In this document: piece by piece, positions 1 through 11,702 of the stretch
Position numbering within the stretch: the stretch's first letter is position 1
Layout of the letters: the number at the start of each line of letters is the position of its first letter
From: Symsagittifera roscoffensis
Taxonomy: Eukaryota; Xenacoelomorpha; Acoela; Convolutidae
DNA: 64,000 nucleotides
Assembly: GCF_963678635.1 (NCBI RefSeq)
Contig: NC_087066.1
Location: 64,052,282-64,116,281, forward strand
Reading direction: 5' to 3'
Position numbers and translations under genes: made by a program
Notes under the pieces: model-generated
The model's input: only the letters and a program-made list of their open reading frames with translations
What the model was told of the DNA's origin: nothing
Database searches by the model: none

Positions 1-1887
1 TTTTTTGCCTTATTCTGGAACTAAATAACAGGCTTTTTGCCTCCTTAGTTATCAGAAAAAATCCATGAAAATAACAAACTATAGCATTTTTTCATTGCTA
101 TGAAATATTACATAAAAAACACTTTTTCGATAAATTAAAAACAAAAAAAAACTGTATTGAAACTTTCTGTTTCATCCGAAACATACTAACCAAAGATTTT
201 CTATCATAAAAAAATCCAGAGTGAAACTGGCAGTTACCACGCAGAAACTGTGCAGCCATGTATGTTAATGCTAACATTTTCACTCAGAATTATGTGCCGA
301 AAACAAAAGTTTTTGTATACGGCTCGGAATTTTATACTTTGAAAATTTTGGTGGGTGATAAAAGGCAGCTGATTTTTTTTGCATATGATTATCTTAGCAC
401 ATGAACACAAAAAAATATTTGCTAGTGATTTTTGGATTTTTGGGGTAAGCAACTTTACCTGGACTACGTTATAGACATAAATGTCAGCTTTTGCATGCAA
501 CTTACCGATTCGTAAAATGTGTAACTGAGCACCGAAGCAAGTTTGCAATCAAATAAGGAATCAAAAATTTTTTACTTCAAACTTCTTTTTCTTTCTATGA
601 AAAAATGGATATCATTATCCATTGATCCAAACAAAAATGATTAGCATTTTGTTGTTCAAAAATTTTTTTATGAAGATAAAGTTGCTCTAATGTAACTCTC
701 ATGCTCGCCAAAAATGCTGATCATGCAATCTTCTTAGAAGAAAAGGGTATGACAAGCATAGAAAAAACTGTATGGACTTCAACCGGGAGTATTTTTTATA
801 TGAAACATAGATTCTTGCTAAATTCTGTTTCAAAACACATAATCATTGGATATTCATTGAATATCCATGCTATTAAAGAGGCGGTTTTTTTGTTAAAATA
901 AAGTTTTTTGTTATATTAAATATTGGTTAAGGTTATTTTATATGAAACATTGAGTCATACTAATTTGCGGCACATTACTCACAAACATTGGATCTTCATT
1001 GAATCAACGATTGATAAAAGTTATATGTGATAGAAACAGTTTTGAAATTTAGTTCATCAAACTGAATAACCCATGTTGAACCGTAAAACTTAAATCTATA
1101 AAAACTGGGACAAACTAAGACAATTTACCTTTAATTTTATTTTTAATCACCGATGACCGACCCCAAAAATGATTTGAAGTCACCTATGGACCCAATATAT
1201 ACTATATTTGAGAGGGGGGTGGAAAAATATGTTTTTTGTTCCAATTAACTAAAATAAGTAAAAAAAAACGTTTTTCAAAAATTGCTTCAAATACGGTCTT
1301 TATTGTGATTTAGAGGAGCTTAGAAAAAATGTCGAAAAAAAAGTCGAAGTCGGGGAGGAGGAAGGGGGGTCTTATCTGTCATACATTTTGGTACTTTATA
1401 AAAAAATCCGTTTTGTGGCCAACCGACCCAATATATACTAATTTTAAGGATGGAGTGCGCGACAAAAAAACGCGTTTTTCTTGGTCAAAAATTTCCAAAA
1501 AATGCCTAAAAACCCATTTTTGGCTTATTTTTCAAACTTTTGCCTGCGGTGCAAAAATTAATTGACCAAAACAGAGCTTTTTTAATTTATTGGGAGAGCG
1601 CAGAAATTGACTTTGGTCTATTTAAAAAAAGGTCGTCAAAACTTTCGAAAATTTTTTGAAAATCCGCCTCCTCGAGAAAATCCTAGATCAGCCCCTGCGG
1701 CAATATATAAGATTTGTTATTATTTCTTTTGAATTTTTTCAGTCGTTTTTGAGTTCTTCTATGACTTTATGGCAATGTAAGCCTACCGCACTATTCAAGA
1801 CAAATTTACGTTTTTTAGTCAGACGAAAAGCTTGTCCATGATAATTATACCAAAATTTCTATTCGTGTTATTTTTTTTGTGTTTTAG
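1..1887. other. Upstream sequence or intron, no exon recognised
   Basis: AT-rich sequence with many A and T runs. Apart from the repeat at 1140-1696 I see nothing. Open frames here, such as 701-901 and 1329-1565, show no domain, splice-site support or coding base composition. Because exon a enters in phase 2, at least one earlier exon must exist, probably outside the window. Confidence 0.5.
1140..1696. repeat. hAT-type MITE remnants (Y family), two fragments
   Basis: Two adjacent stretches share the family words 'cccaatatatacta', 'ttttcaaaaa...tgcc', and a terminal 'gagaaaatcctagatc' followed by cccctg. The right end matches the outer end of the better copies at 23682-24089 and 21137-21556. 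The left terminus is not visible and the two fragments overlap in content, so this is probably a broken or nested insertion. Confidence 0.6.
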
Positions 1888-1949
1888 CTCTGTGTCCTCC
1901 GTATGAGAACATAGCTCAAAACAAAGCATGTGATATGACAAATGGAATC
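1888..1949 (+). CDS. Host receptor-like gene, exon a (start of CUB region)
   Basis: This 62-bp exon follows a T-rich tract ending in ttttag and stops at a gtaagc donor. It opens in phase 2 and closes in phase 0. It encodes about 20 residues with two cysteines; the second is the first disulfide cysteine of the CUB domain completed in the next exon. The reading phase runs straight into 2586 with no stop. The start codon and any signal peptide lie upstream of the window, or in an exon I could not recognise. So short an exon is believable only because of its phase and splice-site fit. Confidence 0.7.
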
Positions 1950-2002
1950 GTAAGCTCTAGTTTACTGTTTATTATTAACCATCAAAAGATGATTTTTAGC
2001 AT

Positions 2003-2190
2003 TACGAGGCCAAACTGTGCATTTTGTGCATTGTAAGTGGATTCCGCAACTCCCTTTGTTCTTCTTTCGTTCTTTACTTTCCTTTTATCGTTCCGACAAA
2101 ATTTGAACCATGTTTAAAGACTTGTCTCTGGAATTCAGCATCATGCAGACACAAAACTGTGCGCCTATCCAGTGCACATTTTGGCCTCGT
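2003..2190. repeat. Small inverted-repeat element (about 188 bp)
   Basis: The left end reads acgaggccaaactgtgca and the right end its near-perfect reverse complement tgcacattttggcctcgt. It lies inside the 636-bp first intron (1950-2585). It may be a short MITE or simply a stable hairpin. No target-site duplication was obvious. Confidence 0.5.
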
Positions 2191-2585
2191 CAAAAAAAAA
2201 TTCGAAAACGAGTAAATCCGTTCAAAGTTTTGCTTTCTATAAAAATTTAGAGTAAAGAGTTTAAAATCATTCTTCAAATAATATTTTTTTCTAAGATCAT
2301 GAAGTCAATAGTACTTTGCTTTCAGTTTTTGTTTTGTCCTTGCCTTACTTGGTCGAAACAGCTACCTACCATCGTTTGATAGTCGTCAGAAAGCAAGCAA
2401 AAAAGTGATTTTCCTTTTGCCTTATTTTTGCAGTAAGCTGATAATATATTGCAATTTTGTCGTTCTCCCAGTGGAATGACGAGCTTCAAACCAGGCCTTA
2501 AAAATTTTTCGTTTCCAAGTGGTATAAAGTCTCATTTTCAGAAGAAAATATTTTAAATTTAGACGAAACAATCTTTCTCTTCTAG

Positions 2586-2801
2586 ACTGTGTCGTCAGCG
2601 GGTGACCTTCTGAGCTACAATTTCCCTCACGCCTACCCGACAGGTCTGTCCTGCAGATGGACCATCTCCCCCGATTCCAACAACCCCACCCTGTTCCCCG
2701 TTCTGCAGATGGTGCAGATGGATTTGGGCGTGGCCTCTGAAATACAGGGGGAGTTGGAGAATGATAAGATTGTGATTGCCGACGGACAGCAGAATGACGT
2801 G
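2586..2801 (+). CDS. Host receptor-like gene, exon b (CUB domain core)
   Basis: The exon has a tctag acceptor, a gtgagt donor and 72 whole codons (phase 0-0). It is visibly more GC-rich than the flanking introns. It carries the CUB signature: a G-x-L-x-S start, then NFPHAYP, then C-R-W-T-I, about 26 residues after the cysteine in the previous exon. CUB domains are beta-sandwich extracellular modules for protein or carbohydrate binding. The second disulfide pair of classical four-cysteine CUB domains is not seen, so this looks like a two-cysteine variant. The antisense open frame over the same stretch is a shadow. Confidence 0.85.
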
Positions 2802-3199
2802 GTGAGTTTGGTTGAAAATATGGCCTTTTCCCATGATTGAAACAATTACGTTTCAAGCCAAATTATTCTAAAACATTCATTTAAAAACATTACAATACCG
2901 TGAAGTTGCGCTATGACTTAACGGAACTTTATGGTCGGAAAATTTAAGGTTTTGATTTCTTTACAGGGGGATTTTTTGAGGGATGATTATTTCATGGTAG
3001 AGGGTGGTTATGGATTTTTGGTCAAAACGTTCCGAAAACGCGCAAAAACTTTTAAAAAATTTTGAACGAATTCCCATGCTGCTCATGTTTAGACAGGAAG
3101 TTGTTAATTAACTGATTCGCATCAACGATCTAATATGCTAATCAATGATGAATTTCAGGTGTGGCTTGATCTCTGAAACATTCATTTGTGTTTTGATAG

Positions 3200-3362
3200 G
3201 AGTGGACTATGTTGACCTCTGGTAGTGAGTCATCCGTTCCATTCGTTTTCACAGACAGATCTGGTTTTGTGGAATTTACATCTGGCTACTACTATAACAT
3301 GCACACCAACTTCAAATTAGCTGTTTCATATCTGGACATCAACGGACACTCGGATTTATTTG
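3200..3362 (+). CDS. Host receptor-like gene, exon c (end of CUB domain)
   Basis: The acceptor is gatag and the donor gtaggc; the exon enters in phase 0 and leaves in phase 1. The 54 residues include alternating hydrophobic strands ending in an F-K-L-A-V-S-Y strand, as in the last strands of a CUB domain. From this exon on, introns between domains are phase 1. The next exon in phase is more than 8 kb away because intron 3 contains an LTR retrotransposon. Confidence 0.8.
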
Positions 3363-4608
3363 GTAGGCAAAAGACGGATTATTATTATGGAAAACTCAAG
3401 GATTGTGAACGGCTTTCAATCATTTTTGTAGAAACCGAGATGAATTTTTGAAGTCTTTTTCAAAAATTTGTAAATTGAAATCTGTGCACGTTTTGCCGAG
3501 CTTCCGATTAGTTAGTAAAACGCCAGTTGTCAAAAACACAGCATCCATCCTAAGAAACTAATTCATCATCAAAAACTGCGAAGCAGTTAGCTGCTTGTTT
3601 GAGTTTTTACTCCACCAAGGATTAGCCCGAGAGTTTTAAAAAGAACGAATAAAAAACATTTTTTTTGCAATATTGGTTTGAGTTTGTGACCTTAATTATG
3701 CAGAGATAGGCATGCAGCACAACGAAAAAGAATGGTATATTTGATTAAAATTTTGACTTACGGGTTGATCTATTTTTTGAAAAAAGATTTGATTGTTTCT
3801 GTGAAAGAGGTTCTACTGATCAGTTGAAAAAAAAAAAAAAATTCTTATTTAAAACACATTGTCGTTTTGTATTTTTTTTTGTGAATTCATTAAAAGAACC
3901 ACGTCTGAGAAGGCATGGCGACAATTCTTCGCAAGCGACCAATCTTAGTTTTTGTAAAAAATGCCTATTCGCAGCACGTGACGAAATAACTAGCGAAAAT
4001 TAGTAGAGGTAAACACTTGAGGTCGTCGCGTTGCTTGAGAATATTATTTTTGCTATAAAGCTTAAGGGGCTCAACTAATCTTGCTTGGCTTTTTTTTGTA
4101 TTTTGTCACCTTGGCGGCACTTTCTCCGTAAGTCATTCTTGCGTATTTGATCTCCGATAGAAATTGTTTTTTTTTTTAAGAATTGAATAAACTTGTGAAG
4201 GTGGCAGGCTGATGACACACTATCCCATCTGGAAATTTCTATGCCATTCCTCGATTAAATTGTTGGTTTTCTGTCTTCTGAAGTCTACCACAGTCTGTGA
4301 GGGCTCAAGTCCTGGGTTCATATCTTTCAGTTGTCTGAAGGCCCGGATCTTTTGCTCTCCACTTTTGTTTTGATGAAGAAAGAAAGCTAATGGAATAGTT
4401 TGATCGTAAACTACAGAAAGGAAAAAATTGATAAAATAACGCGGGGCATGCTTTAAAATGCCTTAAAGGGCCCATCTTCATGCCAGACTGTGTTACTTTC
4501 CAAAATTTCCATGTTCTCGTCCAAAAAATTGTCAGTTTTAAATGCTACTAGCGTTCAATTATTCTCATTTCTACTGTTTATTCATTTCAATTTGGTATTG
4601 AATACATA

Positions 4609-4660
4609 ACTGGTGCTCACAGACAGCACCGATGGCGCCAATAAACAAACTCAACTATTT
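4609..4660 (-). repeat. Short LTR-like fragment in reverse orientation
   Basis: The reverse complement contains ttgagtttgtttattggcgc followed by catcggtgctgtctgtga, matching the cores of the LTRs at 5803 and 11179. Only about 40-55 bp are recognisable. It is either a decayed solo LTR or a short repeat that the LTR also contains. Confidence 0.5.
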
Positions 4661-5116
4661 CAAAACTATGCATCAGAGGTATTAAAAAACTGTGCGATTA
4701 TATTATAAAACTTTGAAGCTTTTCTTCATTACGCGAACAAAATGACATAAGTATCCCCCAAGTTTCAGGCTCAAGCATTCAAAATAGCAACAAAAATGGA
4801 TTTTTTCCATTGAGCTCCAAGTTAAACGTTTTGTTTGAATTTCTAAATGGTGTTACAGCAACATATTATCAGCCGACAAGACTTAAGTTATTGGGGCTGC
4901 TGAATAAGCCCAATTTTTAGCTAACGGAGCCCATTTTTGGCAAACGGAGCCCATTTTTTGTTCCCAATTTCTCAGTATGTGGCCGATTGAGAACAATTTT
5001 TTTAAAGGGACCGAATAAGCCCTACTTTTTAGGAGAATATCATAATGGCAAACGTAGATGATTGAGACCAATATCCAGCAAAATTGGCTCAATCAGTTCA
5101 ATCAGTAGTGGATTCA

Positions 5117-5446
5117 CGGGGGACGCCTCCTCTCCTCAGGGATTCGATCCCCTGTCGACCCAAAGGTTCCCACTTTTGTACAACTCTGAGATATCCATTT
5201 TTGGATGACTGACCTTAAAATTTTTCAAAAGCCGATTTTGGCTCCATTATATTCTAATTTTGAGGGGGGGGGGGGGGGGGGGCGACCTTGTTTTTTCAAA
5301 AATTTTGACGCAGAGGTTTGGCCAAAACAGGGTCTTTTGAATGATTTGAGAGGACTCAGAAAATCAATTAGGTCGAGCTAAAAAAAAAGATCGAGAGAAA
5401 ATTGAAAATCCCCCCCTCGACGAGAAATTCCTAGATCCGCGGCTGA
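5117..5446. repeat. hAT-type MITE remnant (Y family)
   Basis: It contains the family words 'gattcgatcccctgtcgaccca' (split by substitutions), a G-rich tract, 'aaaattttgacgcagaggtttggc', and a terminal 'cctagatccgcggctga' resembling the cctagatccgccc end of intact copies. A run of about 20 G sits in the middle and may be length-variable or uncertain in assembly. Confidence 0.6.
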
Positions 5447-5802
5447 GTTCAATAATTTTTAAGCGACCGAAACAAACATTAATTCTAAGGATTGGTAGGC
5501 AACAGGTAGCACAGCAGAGTTCTTGGCTACTCAATGAGTCGGTTCAGTTGCGTCGATGAAATTGTTTTTGTACAAAATGGTAAAGGGTCTGAAGGAGCAC
5601 GATTTTTGGTCACTAATTTACCATGGAAAGGGATGAATGAGCCCAATTCAAAAAATATTGAACTACCAGTTGAGCACCGCTGAGTCCAGTTTTTCGGTGA
5701 CACGTTGGGCTCATAGATTAATTTAGGGACATATCGTAGAAATATGTAGGTACCAACAATTTAGTACAATTTTAGGGATCAATGGTTCTAAAAATTGCGC
5801 TC

Positions 5803-6024
5803 TGTCCTATATATACATATCATATGATAAAAAACTTTTGAGTTTGTTGAGTTTGTTTATTGGGGCCATCACTGCTGTCAGTGATCCTGGATTGATTTAA
5901 TTAAGTACCGGCCAAATCCATATTGAAAGCGTTCGTTATCTAAAACAGTTGAAGTTTTTATGATTTGAAGTGCAGATCGAGATTTATTTATTCAGATTTA
6001 AAGTACCGATTATTCGGTTTTCAC
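5803..6024 (+). repeat. 5' LTR of the intron-3 Ty3 element
   Basis: It begins TGTCCTATATATACATATCA and runs to just before the presumed gag ATG at 6025. Its first 90 bp match 11179-11266. The TATATATA word near the start could be the element's own promoter, which is inference. A tRNA primer site is not clear. Confidence 0.65.
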
Positions 6025-6960
6025 ATGGCGCAACCAACAGGATACGGAACGGAGACGGGAATAGACCTACTTGGAAACACGGCGTTTTGAATGAGTAAGA
6101 GCACGGAGGCCACGTTGCTATGGGAGCACTGGATCGCTCGTTTTACCTGGGGGTATAAGCAAAGCTTGCATTCAATCCTACGGCTTCTCATGTCGATCGG
6201 ACATTGGCAGCAACTCAAATTGCGCTGCTGCCGGCGGATGTGCCACGGAAAAAAAACGCGTGGAGGCGGAACAAACGCTTTTTTCAAATTTGCATTTTTG
6301 TCTAGGGGCGCGGGGCCAGGATGAACTCCACAATTGGAAAACCCACGTTGAATTGGCGAATACTAGATACTCAAGAGTACTGGAAGAGTTCGAGGCTGTT
6401 TTCAAGGAACGAAAAAATCGAAACTTACAAAGTGTTGTCCAGAAAACAGAGAGGCGGCGAGACGTTCGAAATGTTCCATTCCGTACTAAGCGGGCTGGCG
6501 GCACGGTGCGATCTGGGAACGCTGGAGCGCAGAATACTACTGGATGTATTTATCGTGAATATGTCTAGCAAGGAGGCGCAAACAGAACTCTGCGGATCTA
6601 CCAAATCCCGTGATTTACCGGATCGCACTATTGTATGAACGAGGGGACACATACGCCAAATCTTACAAAGTTTCCAGTGGAGGGCTCGCTACGGCGCCGG
6701 TAGGGGCACTGAAGATAAAACGGAACCAGTGAGCGCAATCCGCGTTGGATATCGAAGATCAATGCAACAGTGCAGACGGGGAGTATTGAGAGGATATAAT
6801 CCCGGTGAGCCGAATCGTAAATGTTTCAATTGCAATCAGAGCAGACATACAACGGACCGCATTGCGAGGTGCCCGGCGAAAAACGCCGCATGCAATTTGT
6901 TTTTTAAAAAACGGTTTACTATGAGCGCATATGTCGAGCCCGAAAAGCCACGGTAATAGA
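6025..6960 (+). pseudogene. Ty3 gag remnant
   Basis: The ATG at 6025 begins M-A-Q-P-T-G-Y-G, matching the M-A-Q-S-A-G gag start of the minus-strand element near 42406. Downstream, across several frames, are L-W-E-H-W-I-A-R-F, then an R-C-D-L-G-T-L-E-R-R-I-L-L-D-V-F-I-V-N-M block typical of capsid, then a degenerate zinc-knuckle region (C-F-N-C ... R-C-P-A-K-N-A-A-C) at about 6820-6890. At least four frameshifts or stops break it. Gag would form the capsid and bind element RNA. Confidence 0.75.
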
Positions 6961-7159
6961 CGCGTGGGCCGTTTTCATGAGGAAATAACCGAGGGAGATA
7001 CTCATCAGGATCAGAACGGGAACGCATCGCACTACGGAAGCTCCGTCGGATGGGTGAACAACCCAAATGAAGCAACCCACGGATGAGATTCGGACAGTTC
7101 GAACAATTAAATTGTTATGACGATCGAGCGGAAAAAAGAAGAGGAACTGAAAACAGCGG

Positions 7160-7402
7160 GTGCGAAACAAGCGCTCGAAAATTATTGAACAACCCACCCA
7201 AGCCTGGATTGATAGCAGATCGCCTATATCCATTTTTACAATTGGAGAACTCAAAGGTACCTTAGGGAAGCTCCTGCCGATAGATCAGAAGGACAATCAG
7301 TTCAAAGATTATGGAAACAATCTCTTGGAGCTGATACGGAAGTTTACCGCGACTCTTCACTCCAACGGATGGACGACCCAGGCATCCATCAATGTGATCT
7401 GA
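7160..7402 (+). pseudogene. Ty3 aspartic protease remnant
   Basis: The frame carries W-I-D-S-R-S-P-I-S-I-F-T, aligning to the D-S/T-G-S active-site loop of retroelement proteases, but the catalytic glycine is arginine. The following I-G-E-L-K-G-T-L-G continues the family pattern. It lies between gag and RT as expected. Confidence 0.65.
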
Positions 7403-7639
7403 GGCTGTCGTCCATCAGTCATCAGTAGATATCTGATGCCGGCATTGGGACTCATGCTAGTTAAGGCGCTAGCGGAGTAAGGAATACTCAACATCCAGGG
7501 GCAACCGGACACCGAGGCCAAGGGAGATGACTTTGATGACTGGCAGAAACACTTCAGTAAGCAATTTCAAAACCTTTTCCAAAGGGTAGGGCGCATACCT
7601 AACAATAAAGTTCAAGCTGAATTCTTCAAAAATTTATTG

Positions 7640-8330
7640 CGTCTCTAGCAAAAGAACCGAAAAGTGCCTATCACAAAACAAGGTAATGTAGATAAAGAAA
7701 TTGATAAGCTACCTGCACAAGGGCACATTGAAAAACTGCTAGAGAGCTCGGATAAATGTTTTGTCTCGCCGTTCGCGATCACAGTTAAAAAGGACAGTTC
7801 AGTAAAATCAGCATTGGAATCAAGAGAGCTCAAGAGAGCTCTGTCCATAAAAATAAGTAACAAACACTAAATATTGAAGAATTAATGAACATTGTTGGGC
7901 AAACAATACTTGAGAGGAAAAAAGGGATGTATTTGTTACTACTATAGACCTAACTTATGCGTACGGTCAACTGCCACTGAACGTGAACACCAGCAAAAAA
8001 TGTAAACTTTCCTTAGTGGGAGAAAAATTCAACCGTACGTACCGTTTTAAAACGGGATTCTACGGATAAACAATGATGCAGAAACTCAAGCTGCGAAAAT
8101 TCAACGTATCATTGATCAAATTGGACGCGATTCTTTCCGGATTTCCCAGTGAGCACGCTTTCATTGTTGATATCTTAGCTGTATCAAAAAATTCCGGACT
8201 CGAGCATATTGTTTTGGTTGAGAAAATCCTGAAAAAACTAGACACAGAAAACATGGCGCCGAAATTGGAGAAATGCAAGTTCGTTGGCTAGGAAAAAATG
8301 TGAATGGTTGGGACACCTCGTAGAAATTCA
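7640..8330 (+). pseudogene. Ty3 reverse transcriptase remnant
   Basis: The first part (7664-7870) carries the RT entry region, with A-Q-G-H-I-E-K-L-L-E-S and a following V-S-P-F-A-I-T-V-K-K-D block. Near 7940-8070 is T-I-D-L-T-Y-A-Y-G-Q-L-P-L, the palm motif with the first catalytic aspartate, then T-Y-R-F-K-T-G-F-Y-G. The thumb/connection region (8073-8291) ends A-P-K-L-E-K-C-K-F. Stops and frame changes occur throughout, and an intact (F/Y)xDD motif was not found. Confidence 0.75.
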
Positions 8331-8569
8331 GGCGTCACACTTTTAGCAAGAAAACTGACCCAATAGATAAAATAAATCCCCCAAGACTTTGTCGCAATGA
8401 AAAGATTTCATGGGATTGATACACAGCCTACACAAGTACTTTCCGGTGCTAGCGGAGTATTCAGTGCCGTTGTGTCCATTAATTAGTGAGAAAAATGATT
8501 TCGTGAGGACAAACGAATGCCAATTGGTATTCGAAACACTGAGAAAGCAAGTAGCGAATATCATCTAAT

Positions 8570-8990
8570 TCAAGCACTTTGACATCGAAAGGTACATTCG
8601 AATCGGTTGTGATGCAAGCCATAACAGTTTAGAAGCCATATTAGAACAACTCGGCCCCAAAGGATAGCACCCAATTTCAGTGGCATCTCCGTTTTTAAAC
8701 GCGGTGGAGAAAAAACTTTCCAAACGGACTGGAAATTTTAGCAGTCGTATTGGGCTCAGATTACTTTAGAATTTGTATATTTGGTAGGCGTTTTACAGTC
8801 GCTACGGATCATAAGGCGCTGTTGCCAGTGTTAAAGGGAAATAACAGGAAAAATAAAAACAATTTTCAGCCGATTAGAATAATTCCTTTCGATTTTCAAA
8901 TTGTTCACATGCCAGGGGCAAAAGTCGGTTTACCTGACTACCTATCAAGGCGCTCCGTCGGTGACGCATCGCGTGTTAGTGTATAGGATA
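8570..8990 (+). pseudogene. Ty3 RNase H remnant
   Basis: The early motif reads I-R-I-G-C-D-A-S-H, followed after stops by F-T-V-A-T-D-H-K-A-L-L-P-V-L (the T-D-H-K motif of Ty3 RNase H) and H-M-P-G-A-K-V-G-L-P-D-Y-L-S-R. Order and spacing are those of the Ty3/gypsy pol polyprotein. Confidence 0.75.
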
Positions 8991-9509
8991 ACACATTTAC
9001 GGTTGCTAAAACAGACTCAATTAGTAATTCCTTTGTTTACGAAAAAATAGAAAACACCCCGGAGCAGAGAACTCCAAACCAAAAATATCGAATGTTTCAG
9101 CCAATGAAAGTGCAGTACGCAAATTCGTTTGCAAAATTCCACCAGAGGAGGGCCGAAAACCATGTGCTCAAACATCAACCAATCAGATGGCAGAGTCGGC
9201 ATATGTCGTTGCAACGACCGAAAATCCTTCCATTCCAAAGTTAGAAAATCCTTCCATTCCAAAAAGTTGTATTTTTTTGGACCTATTCATTTCCAATGAT
9301 CAGCATTAAGTTGAAGAAATTAAACAAATTTTTATTGAAACATCCAGATTTTACGAGCGGGAGCAGCAGTGAGATTGAGGTGGTGGACGCGTAATTGGAA
9401 GCTGTTATTTCAATTCCATCAGCGTTCGGTTGTGAAATAGTTCCGCCGGCTTATCCAGCTATTGTGGTGATGAGTTTCATCTCACGAGATTGAAAAGTAG
9501 TTTCAGAAA

Positions 9510-9848
9510 GTGATGACCTACGAGAAGTATTCAGTCTTAAGTTATTCGAGGCGAACTTTTAAGGAGACTCCACAAAAGAAGGCGATCAAGGACATGGTGG
9601 AAGGAAAAGACCCTGATCTGTTCCGGAAAGTCAGAGCAATGGGAGAATTTCTGGGCCAACATTCAAACGACTTCCACGAAAAGGAGAACTGTCTGTGGAT
9701 GAACGAACGCCTCGTCGTCCCACTACCACCTAGGACGCGGTGGTTGATAGGATGCACACTTTCCATCGTGGATGGAAACATGTTCGACGCGGCAAGGGAC
9801 GTGTGGTTTCCTTACCTACATATAAGTTTGGTGGCCGCCGACGACTGA
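9510..9848 (+). pseudogene. Ty3 integrase N-terminal remnant
   Basis: An open stretch of 112 codons contains F-R-K-V-R-A-M-G-E-F-L-G-Q-H, then E-N-C-L-W-M-N-E-R-L-V-V-P, then N-M-F-D-A-A-R-D-V-W-F-P-Y-L-H, the conserved lead-in and zinc-binding region of Ty3-type integrases. The histidines and cysteines of the zinc site are partly lost by substitution. The catalytic core downstream is unreadable. Confidence 0.7.
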
Positions 9849-10189
9849 TGCCAGTAGTGAACCGCTGCAGGTAAAAGACTTGCATCAATGTGTGCGATAA
9901 GGCTTAGACCAACACGGTACTCAGAAACCTCACAAAAAACCGTCGCTTGAAAAGCTTAATTGGGAGACATTTTTACAACAATTAGCTGCATGTTTACATA
10001 CTGAAGACACCTTTACCAATCGAATGCGTCATCCGACACCGACTAACGGGAACGAAAAGTCGGACACTGAGTTTGACGTGGAGCATTGAACCACCCGCGG
10101 AGGTTAGCGGACGATAAGTTGGTCAGTAGGCCTTGAGAATCTTAAGACACCAAGCGTGCGAGCAAAACTAGCGGCTCCAAAGGCGCCTA

Positions 10190-11074
10190 GGAACCGAACG
10201 CCGGAGGCACGTCGAGCCAACCGAGCAAACGGATAGAACTATTGTTCCAAAGGTATAAAAAATAAATCAGAAAATTGATAAAGAGTCTGAACTTATCTTG
10301 TCTCTGAAAAATGGGTCTGTGCTGAGGAAAAGCAGTGTTGCGGGAAAAGCTATGCGGGCGCTGACAATATCGCCTAAGGGAAATACGCGAAACCACCTAC
10401 GGTTGAAATGTTCAGGCGAAAACTGGACAAAGAACGCCTGACTATGCCAGGGGAGATATGTTTCAAAATGAAAATCCAACCACTGTCAAAACTACAAAAA
10501 TGGGATGATAACAATGATTCAGATTCAACCTCAGAACACGAGCTTTTACGATTGCCCTGCGAAAAATCGATGTTACAAAATGCTATTGGTCGGAGAAAGC
10601 TCAAGCGTCGATACAAAGGTCGGAGAAAGCTCAAGCGGTGCGGCGGCGACACCGAAGGAAAACAAGAAAGTGCCTACGGATAAGAACGATGCCGACGGAC
10701 AAAGGCGTTATAGGGAAACTGAGAACCAAGACGAAGCAGCGCTTAAAAAAATAGCGAATAAAGCACCGAACGTGAGCGATGAGTGAGCTGCGACGACTGC
10801 GAAGGGATCGAAGAAGAAGGCGGGACGACCTAGAAAGCACCGACTAGTGTCATACTCGAGTCAAGACCGGCAAATTTTGGTCAAAACGGGGTGGCGGAAA
10901 AATTCCAGAAAACCAACGGCGGTAACGAAACTCGGGGGAATGATGATCGATAGTGTTTTCAAGGCGGGGAGAAAGAAGGGGGAAGGAGCACGGGCTGGAA
11001 AGGGATACCAACTAAAGTTCGGACGTGCCATCCGATACCGGGATACCGGAGAAGAAGTTAAACTAAAACTGTGA
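10190..11074 (+). pseudogene. Basic C-terminal tail of Ty3 pol (probable)
   Basis: Overlapping frames at 10408-10683, 10505-10786 and 10847-11074 are rich in Lys, Arg, Ser and Glu, with a short internal repeat V-G-E-S-S-S. The position between integrase and the 3' LTR, and a similar charged tail in the minus-strand element (36400-37430), suggest an integrase C-terminal extension. No domain is recognised. Confidence 0.45.
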
Positions 11075-11178
11075 AACTCTATGCCCAGGGTGAAGGTTGA
11101 CCACTGGTCTAAAATTCAATTGAATTTCTGTTTTGTGTAATTTTAAATTACAATTTAATATTAGTAAACTAGAGGGAA

Positions 11179-11266
11179 TGTCGTATATATACATTTCATA
11201 TGATGATTAGTATCGAATTTGTTGAGTTTGTTTGTTGGCGCCATCGTTGCTGACTGCGATTGTGAT
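11179..11266 (+). repeat. 3' LTR fragment of the intron-3 Ty3 element
   Basis: It begins TGTCGTATATATACATTTCA directly after the purine tract agagggaa and matches 5803-5892. Similarity fades after about 88 bp, so the LTR was truncated or has diverged beyond recognition. Confidence 0.65.
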
Positions 11267-11702
11267 GCAACTTTTCGACCTGTGCCCCGATAAGTCAAAA
11301 TGTGCACTGTCAACTCAAATCAACTTGAAGGAGTGCACTAACTATTTAATCGATTTTCAAAGTGTCACTATATCTGTGCTCGACCTGCAAAAGGACAGTC
11401 GAGACAGGAGATTATGTAGAGAATCAATTTGAAACATACCTCAAAAACGGTCGAAACGTACCTCAAAAAGGTCGATACATAACTCGAGCAGTACTTCAAC
11501 CGAACTTTTCTCGATCAACTGTCCTTTCAGATTTCGACCGCGCTCGTGTATCTTCCAATTAACCCCAGCCACTACTCTCGCTACAATAAAAATTGGTACC
11601 ATTGCTACCCCTGGAAACGTGGAAACTTGGAACATTAAAAACCACTCAATCATTTTAAAAACCAAATATCATTTTGTTAAAAAAACTCAAGTTTTCTTTT
11701 AG

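Larger units (their letters stand above)
3363..5802. other. Intron 3, first part: no gene
   Basis: AT-rich intron sequence with long A/T runs and a poly-G tract near 5261-5282. It contains a short inverted match to the LTR of the element downstream (about 4609-4660) and a Y-family MITE at 5117-5446. No exon with acceptable splice sites and domain content was found. Confidence 0.5.
5803..11266 (+). mobile_element. Decayed Ty3/gypsy LTR retrotransposon in intron 3
   Basis: Two direct terminal copies begin with TGTC followed by tatatatacat (5803 and 11179) and share about 90 bp, including gttgagtttgttt and a gccatc word. The second is preceded by the purine-rich tract agagggaa, as expected of a polypurine tract. 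Between them, in order, are gag, protease, RT, RNase H and integrase remnants on the + strand, all broken by stops and frameshifts. The 5' LTR is about 220 bp; the 3' LTR is recognisable only in its first 88 bp. The element is inactive and lies in the same orientation as the host gene. Confidence 0.85.

Noticed and set aside
2422-2856. 144-codon minus-strand frame
   Set aside because: It lies antisense to exon b, whose plus-strand translation is a clear CUB domain with good splice sites.
11232-11562. Cysteine-containing frames after the Ty3 3' LTR, considered as an extra exon
   Set aside because: No acceptor or donor gives phase 1 at both ends, as exons c and d require, and exons c and d already join in phase.
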